Below are positions 59,401 to 64,000 of a stretch of 64,000 bases of DNA, in pieces. Position 1 is the stretch's first letter. Each line of letters begins with the position of its first letter. This DNA comes from Metaphire vulgaris (Eukaryota > Annelida > Clitellata > Crassiclitellata > Megascolecidae): assembly GCA_018105865.1 (NCBI GenBank), contig CM030853.1:2517429-2581428 (forward strand). The letters are read 5' to 3'. The position numbers and the translations under genes were made by a program. The notes under the pieces were generated by a model. That model was not told where the DNA came from and did no database searches. It was given only the letters and a program-made list of their open reading frames with translations.

Positions 59401-60603
59401 AAATTAAAATGTACCGGTACTCAGTATACGTAGTTTGATTTCACCGGGGAGGAATTGAGGGAGTTGCCTCAATGGTTAGTGACGACCTCCCCAATGGTAG
59501 ATGAAAATATGGAGAAGCAAGTAGTCCACCCTCAAACACGCTTTTTGAAAATTGAATGATTTCAGTAACACAATAATACGTCAACAGAGTCAATATGAAA
59601 GAGATAAATCAGAACAATAATAATCAGCTATTCTTCTGTCTAAAGAAATTTATCAGGACACTTTTTGCAGATAAATGCAAACATAAAAACCTAGACATGC
59701 TTACTGTCAGCCTTGCTGAGAAATGAAATGAGAAAGTTAATTCTCTCTACAATTTCTTCCGTCAGTGGAACTCCAAATATTGGAGAGAAATCGTCCGACA
59801 CTACATATCATAAGAAAACAAAATATTCAAAAATTCTAATATAATTCATTTTTATATCCAAATATGACAGTAAAAAAGTGCACTCTCATTCAATCAATCA
59901 ATTAATTAATTAAATTACTTAATTAATCACTTAGTCACTTAATTAATTGATTAGTTGATCAATTCATTCATTCATTCATTCATTCATTCGTTCGTTCGTT
60001 CATTCATTCATTCATTCCCCTATTCTACTTTCCTTGAATTGAGAAAAAATTGTGATTGATTTTAGGTATGTGGTTGATAAATAAGGTGATAAATTATATG
60101 CAACAGCTACGTGCAAACATTCTGTAAATCCTATACCAGCAATCAAGAGAGTAGTGGGTGGGAAGTTGCCACTTCCCCAGTTTTTCCTTAACCTTGGTAT
60201 TTAAAAAGTGGACAGATCAGTAAGCAGTGACCAGAAATTCCCATCCCTTCCCACCCCTATAAATGAAAACATTACTAAGATTAATCAAGATATTGTCGGT
60301 GAAAATAAACCATGTTCCTTACAAAGTACCTCTCGCGCTTCTTTTCCTGGAAAACTTAAGTTTCCGTTTCACTCCGCCGCCGCCGACGACGTTAGACGCG
60401 GAAGGCCGCTCCGGAGCGACGGCCGAGACTTCTCCGGCGCCAAGCAACTCTCGAACGTCGACTTTCATTTGTTGCAAACGCAGCAGCGCCTCAAAGTGAG
60501 AATGAATCAGACGGACAAAGTACTGCGGGTTCAAGTTTCTCATGCGATCTATCAGTCGCTGGCTTCTCAGAAGAGCATCCGCTGCCTTGCATTGAGCGCG
60601 CAG
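54293..60603 (-). CDS. ARHGAP19: ARHGAP19-like Rho GTPase-activating protein, gene span (5' end uncertain)
   Basis: RhoGAPs speed GTP hydrolysis by Rho-family GTPases; vertebrate ARHGAP19 acts on RhoA in mitosis. Exons: 60603-60330, 59800-59705, 59070-58855, 58131-57944, 57472-57307, 56701-56619, 56322-56173, 55726-55634, 55387-55334, 54757-54293; about 594 residues, phases consistent. N-terminal NPQYFVRLIHSHFEALLRLQ matches the region before the GAP domain. The GAP domain has IFGVPLTEE, arginine finger GLFRKSG (Arg132 of the model), VLKTFLRQLPEPLL and NALAIIFAPNLF. After it, VAFMIEKAYEIFTPP and KRSKSLG follow the ARHGAP19 order. The basic, Ser-rich tail (CQRRKVHRLYAHRRRG) could hold a nuclear signal. 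All key GAP residues are present, so it is probably active. The first coding exon is uncertain (see 61341-61394). Confidence 0.88.
54880..55025. repeat. Dispersed GGGGGTGTCGACCTCAAATT repeat in RhoGAP last intron
   Basis: Shares ATTTCTAGGATTGTGAATTTG and GGTGTAAAAATATCC with copies at about 9048-9245 and 36330-36535 and, inverted, 50040-50200. Confidence 0.7.
55334..55387 (-). CDS. ARHGAP19: ARHGAP19-like exon (tail, tentative)
   Basis: Acceptor ATTTTGTAG before 55387; donor CAAGAA|GTAGCA after 55334; 18 codons, phase 0 to 0 (EIVINGEDNNDVFFQ...). The tail also reads in frame if this exon is skipped, so it may be alternative or false. Confidence 0.4.
55634..55726 (-). CDS. ARHGAP19: ARHGAP19-like exon (tail)
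   Basis: Acceptor CTTTTAATAG before 55726; donor GTTCAG|GTAGGT after 55634; 31 codons, phase 0 to 0: FVFDKCRKAVNLQSST and then GDWSKASGAVQ. A shorter acceptor form starting at 55690 is also possible. No family support; based on splice sites and open frame. Confidence 0.55.
56173..56322 (-). CDS. ARHGAP19: ARHGAP19-like exon (KRSKSLG region), possible GC donor
   Basis: The acceptor is a long CT tract (56329-56395) ending in CTTTAG. It encodes AEELQSSCKASDVLYGNAMD and KTKRSKSLGDALR. No phase-0 GT donor exists; CTAAGG|GCAAGC at 56173 could be a GC-AG donor joining the next exon in frame. Otherwise the frame runs to a stop at 56122, giving a shorter protein. Confidence 0.65.
56329..56396. repeat. 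(AG)n microsatellite overlapping a splice acceptor tract
   Basis: GAAAGA then GA repeat on the + strand; on the - strand it is the polypyrimidine tract of the exon starting at 56322. Confidence 0.92.
56619..56701 (-). CDS. ARHGAP19: ARHGAP19-like exon (Ser/Asp-rich linker)
   Basis: Acceptor CTTCTGCAG before 56701; donor GTGCAG|GTAAGA after 56619. It encodes SNPGYTSSPDSGKSIKTADD. Its phase fits only the 57307 donor. Confidence 0.8.
56795..57046 (-). mobile_element. tRNA-derived SINE
   Basis: On the - strand, GAGTGGTAACAACG (box A-like) is followed by GGTCGCGGGTTCGAGTCCCG, a tRNA T-arm with box B GGTTCGAGTCC. A non-tRNA body follows, ending near GGGCTCGTGAGGCTCGGGAA. There is no complete cloverleaf, so it is a SINE rather than a tRNA gene. 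It sits in a RhoGAP intron. Confidence 0.6.
57149..57228. mobile_element. 80-bp TTAA-flanked mini-element, copy 5
   Basis: TTAACCTCTTAACTGGGGATC to CACAGTTAAGGGGTTAA; 80 bp. In the RhoGAP intron after the 57307 donor. Confidence 0.9.
57307..57472 (-). CDS. ARHGAP19: ARHGAP19-like exon (after GAP core)
   Basis: Acceptor TCTTGTAATGCAG before 57472; donor TTCCA|GTAAGA after 57307, phase 1. It encodes VAFMIEKAYEIFTPPQLLME. Reading past this donor to the CAG|GTATTA at 57269 would put a stop into the next exon, so the 57307 donor is preferred. Confidence 0.85.
57944..58131 (-). CDS. ARHGAP19: ARHGAP19-like exon (end of RhoGAP core)
   Basis: Acceptor GTTGGTCAG before 58131; donor CAAGCG|GTGAAG after 57944, phase 0. 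It encodes MELLRLLMLLLPQENVTLLR and QNALAIIFAPNLFTLQA, including the conserved Asn of NLF. An 80-bp TTAA element ends 40 bp upstream of the acceptor. Confidence 0.93.
58171..58250. mobile_element. 80-bp TTAA-flanked mini-element, copy 6
   Basis: TTAACCCCTTAACTGGGGATC to CACAGTTAAGGGGTTAA; 80 bp. Ends 40 bp from the acceptor of the RhoGAP exon at 58131. Confidence 0.92.
58855..59070 (-). CDS. ARHGAP19: ARHGAP19-like exon (arginine finger)
   Basis: Acceptor GGTTTATTAG before 59070; donor CTCGG|GTAAAT after 58855. It encodes RVGLFRKSGSIAQQNELK with the catalytic arginine, then VACVLKTFLRQLPEPLLTE. Exact phase joins on both sides. Confidence 0.95.
59105..59265. repeat. Dispersed GGGCGCCCA repeat in a RhoGAP intron
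   Basis: Inverted ends around GGGCGCTCAC and GTGGGCGCCCA, interior AATTTTTCCAGGGG and ATTTGCA. Related copies are near 19316-19497, 23335-23345/23745-23780 and 24522-24745. Confidence 0.65.
59705..59800 (-). CDS. ARHGAP19: ARHGAP19-like exon (start of RhoGAP domain)
   Basis: Acceptor ATATGTAG before 59800; donor GACA|GTAAGC after 59705. It encodes SDDFSPIFGVPLTEE and ERINFLISFLSKAD, the first helix of the GAP domain. Confidence 0.9.
59890..60018. repeat. AATC/AATTA/CATT tetranucleotide tracts
   Basis: Short tracts (59890-59960, CATT at 59966-60016) in the RhoGAP intron between the exons at 60330 and 59800. Confidence 0.85.
60330..60603 (-). CDS. ARHGAP19: ARHGAP19-like exon (N-terminal region)
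   Basis: Pyrimidine-rich acceptor TTGTTGTTGCCTCTCGTACAG before 60603, phase 0; donor GAGAG|GTACTT after 60330, phase 1. It encodes RAQCKAADALLRSQRLIDRM, NPQYFVRLIHSHFEALLRLQ and the basic KRKLKFSRKRSAR. Reading back through the acceptor reaches a Met at 60624 only by using intron sequence. Confidence 0.85.
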
Positions 60604-61340
60604 CTGTACGAGAGGCAACAACAAAAATTATAATCACGTGCCTTCATAGGATCTAATGCCATTTCTAATACACAAATTTATCTATGGATGGAAATCCAAT
60701 TCCATCATTGAAAGATCACAAAAATTACCCAAAACCATAAATAGGAAATCGAGTAAATGCTGGAGAAATAAGACAATAAGTAAGCAATGTAAAATCTCAG
60801 GGATTTATATAGCACCTTTGGGAGTAGTATTCCAGTAGCTGCTTATTCTTTAGTGCTAAGTCTGTCTTAGGATAGCTATGGGAAAGGTGAATGGTCAGCC
60901 AGGCAATGGTTGATACATCCACAGGGCAGTGAGGCTTGGATTTCATAAACAGAGTAGAACAAACAATGAGACAGACTAAAAAAGATAGATTAACTGGAAA
61001 GACGCATTTCTAGTCCATATTGGAAGGCACAAAGTGATCTAGAAGACCAGACAGATACTGCAAGAGCTTTGGGGCTATGGGCCAGCCAAGCGGAATTCTC
61101 TCTTTGCAATTGCTGTTTCCGTTGTGGAGGCAGCAAAGAATGAACTGACAAAATCGCGTTGAATGAAGATGTGCTAAGCGATTCAGAAGGAATTTCAAAT
61201 GTTGAGATTGGTCTGTCCGCAATGCCTTGTAAATTAAAACTCAAGCTTTAATCTAACAGAAAACAGCTCTCACACAGGATTACGCAATGAGATATTAAAA
61301 AAACAACATTGGCTTCATGATATTTTAAAAATCCAGGTAC

Positions 61341-61394
61341 TTTTAACAAGTCTTTCATACTCATACTTTCATAGTTCAACTGCTCTCTAGACAT
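61341..61394 (-). CDS. Possible first coding exon of the ARHGAP19-like gene
   Basis: From ATG at 61394, 18 codons (MSREQLNYESMSMKDLLK) run to a donor AAAA|GTACCT at 61341, phase 0. This matches the phase-0 acceptor of the 60603 exon. No homology; other upstream exons are equally possible. Confidence 0.25.
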
Positions 61395-62932
61395 CGGTTC
61401 TGATGCATATATCTGATAGGTATGTGTTTCATAGTGTTTGTGTGTGTGTGTTTGAGTTAATGTATGCAAGTGTGGCCATAACATTGGTACTTACAAACAT
61501 CTAAATGATTATTTGGTAGTTAGTTTAATCTAGTAGGTAAGTAAAGTAAAGTAAAATCTCGTTAATTTCTATGGCGTTTTCAAAATAAGCACCGAAGTAG
61601 CTCCTTATTCATACAATTCCTATTTAGTGATGTGCTACATAAGTCACCAAAACAACCAACACATTGTGAAATCAGCACAAATCATCAGTTGACCAAACAA
61701 TTAACCTTGATAGCTAATCTTTCTACTGCCACGAATGACCAATTCAAGACATTAACGAAAACGCTAATAATCTGCTGTATATCTGGGTATTAAAAGTGGT
61801 GCAATATAATAATTTCGATAGGACAACGCGTATAAATGCATTTATTTAGCATTTCAAATAGTATCAGGTTGAGCCTACGTTATCCATCATGGTCAGTGGC
61901 TTAAACAGTAAATCCATTTCACTCCGTTTTCAAAATCAAGCTACATCCAGTCTTCGTCTATATAGGATGTTTGACAATATCTCGTGAAAGAAATTTCCAG
62001 TCTTCCAATGCCACATGCGTATTAAATAACTTCTTAAAGCGCGCCTGTACTGAAGTGTATTCTATGCGTATATAGGTCACGTGAAGAGGTCAATTTCGGT
62101 CAAGTGGGCAATCGATAGGTGTTGATTGGACGAATGTACGGCAACTAGGCCGCCAGCTGACCGCGATTAGATCGCTGCAACCACAGGAGGGCAACAACAG
62201 GCCAACCAAATGATCAAATGACAGATATCTTGAGGCAGTGTCATGCCAATATGTTAGCTAATATTATGTTTTGCAAAAATTCAAGACCAACATTGCCCAT
62301 ATATTAGAGCAGGGTAACGGCAAAACTAGAGACTCGAGACAGTCTTCGAAATCCAAGCCATAGCTAAAATTGACTTATTTCAATCAATCAATAAACATCT
62401 ATGGCGCCACTATCATGATGCCCATGGTTTCAGCCAAGCTCTAGGGAAGCGTTATAAAATTTCGTTATTCTTACTTACTTACTCATTTGAAACCTAAGCG
62501 CGTTTACACTCATACTCCAAACTCCTAATCTAAATAACGTAAACAAATAACAAAACAAGTACAAACTGTTATGTCTTTTAAGAATTAATTTTAATGATGA
62601 ACCCGCGTCTTTCTGAACAAGAACTGCAGTTTCGGTTCTGAGTTATTTACATACTCACATTTATTGTATGATGCCTGAAGAAATCTAATTCCGCTTCCTT
62701 TTGTCGCGAGAAAAATGAGAGCTACAGGACAAGTAATGAAAAAAATTACATTTTGCTAATACAATTTAAATAAAAATAAAATATATGACGTTTAATTAGT
62801 CCATTTTACTGAGTTTGATTTTTCTATCGAGACTTTTATATTGATTTGCTCTTTAATCTCCGTAGTTGCGTAAATTAAGACCAAAGTTAATCGCCATGTG
62901 CGTGTGTGTGCATTCTATACCGACAGTAGGTG
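61395..62932. other. No gene seen; probable upstream region of the RhoGAP gene
   Basis: AT-rich. A TCACGTGA motif is at about 62077-62084, with GC content slightly raised at 62090-62200. It could hold the - strand promoter, but I cannot place a start site. Confidence 0.35.
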
Positions 62933-63230
62933 TAGGGTTGCCAGATCTCCAGTATTTTACGGGAGCTCCCGTATTTCAACCTCAGTCATCCCGCCTAATA
63001 ATACTACTAATAATATTATATAACTTGCTTGTAATATTGATTTACTACATGCAGATGATTCAGTGCATTGGACAGTGTTGTTTATTGCTTTTTCCTTGTC
63101 TATACTCTATAGTACTGTAGTCTAGTATAGTTCTAGCCATAATAATTCACAATGAACTGGACCGTGGAGTGGGCGCATTGATCGCGGAAATAATCTCCCG
63201 TATTTCAACTTTTGATATCTGGCAACCCTA
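62933..63230. mobile_element. hAT MITE, 298 bp, 8-bp TSD
   Basis: Ends TAGGGTTGCCAGATCTCC and GATATCTGGCAACCCTA; the 8-bp TSD AGTAGGTG is at 62925-62932 and 63231-63238. Inner inverted motif CTCCCGTATTTCAAC. The end type resembles 1503-2268. Confidence 0.92.
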
Positions 63231-63681
63231 AGTAGGTGGCGTGTGTCTTTATATAACGAAGTGGAGAGGGCTGAGGCAGTCATAGCCCCAGAATTTCATT
63301 AATTGATGCTCTGTGCAATGGATTTGGTAGTATCGTGGGGTTCCGTTTAATAATAAAACTTGTAATTATGATTAATGGTGATGTCTGAAGCCAACAGGGC
63401 AGACAGTAACATTTGAGGCCTTTAAGTGTGATTTATGTAACTGAATTCACAGCACAACCCTTAACTTTGTTTTTCATTTAGTAGAACAAATGTTAGAAGA
63501 TTGTGCTAAAAGTATTGCAGCTTTGTTTATGAAATTGTCAACAATTTGGTTTTTGACGTGACAAAGAAGCCTGCAACAGTTTATATCAAATATAAAGACA
63601 TGTCTTAAATTTAAATCTTAAGGTGTGACGAGATTAGAGTTGCAGCATACATAGCTTTGTGCGATCTTTTCTGCACAACAG

Positions 63682-63885
63682 CTGAAGGAGTACAAAGTGC
63701 TTCGGGCGCATGATGCCCACGGCCAAGATGCGAGTGCCGTCGATCTATCAGATGAGGATCTTTGCCCCCGATCGTCTGCAGGCAAAATCTCGCTTCTGGT
63801 ATTTTGCATCTATGCTTAGGAAGGTCAAGAAACACAGGGAGAAATTCTTTGCTGCAGTCAGGTGGGTCTTGAGAAAAGAAGTTTA
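63682..63885 (+). pseudogene. RPL18A: Ribosomal protein eL20 (RPL18A) pseudogene fragment
   Basis: Clear eL20 sequence: LKEYKV at 63682, then in a second frame MRIFAPDRLQAKSRFWYFAS and MLRKVKK, then in a third frame QGEILCCSQV and LEKRSLK followed by a stop. eL20 is a large-subunit ribosomal protein. One extra base near 63700 and one missing base near 63833 break the frame, and substitutions hit invariant residues, so it cannot make the protein. The last part runs across the GQV|FEK junction without a gap, which suggests a retrocopy. The C-terminal half is absent. Confidence 0.75.
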
Positions 63886-64000
63886 AAATAGATCTTTAGA
63901 AGTATTTTAGAAATGACCCTGTTTTACCTATGGCTTGCAGGCATTGAATCTTGAATACATAGAATTATGTACATTTCATCATCATCATCAAGTTCTGTCT

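Overview
The window is nuclear DNA of an invertebrate animal. The genes are split by introns with GT..AG borders, and every protein with a recognisable family belongs to an animal family (peptide GPCR, ARHGAP19-type RhoGAP, selenoprotein P N-terminal domain, ribosomal protein eL20). Non-coding DNA is very rich in microsatellites and short inverted-repeat transposons. I cannot name the phylum; a marine invertebrate fits best.

Layout. 1-23.9 kb: no gene recognised; satellites and a dense set of hAT-type elements, several with exact 8-bp target duplications and some nested. 23.9-39.4 kb (+): a six-exon class A (rhodopsin-like) peptide GPCR, 5' incomplete, with an 8.7-kb intron full of microsatellites. 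39.5-43.6 kb: repeats, palindromes and a 60-bp minisatellite. 43.5-47.3 kb (-): a selenoprotein P-like gene whose redox motif reads SxxS, with an in-frame TGA behind the signal peptide and no ATG found. 47.66-48.45 kb: relic Tc1/mariner element. 51.87-52.35 kb (-): a small intact gene of unknown function. 54.3-61.4 kb (-): an ARHGAP19-like RhoGAP in ten exons plus a possible short first exon. 63.68-63.89 kb (+): a broken eL20 (RPL18A) copy.

The genes have no evident shared function. All reading frames were joined by hand from splice consensus and phase; I had no transcript data. The two most unusual features are the altered selenoprotein P-like gene and a 16-bp tandem array made of the 5' splice site of GPCR exon 4.
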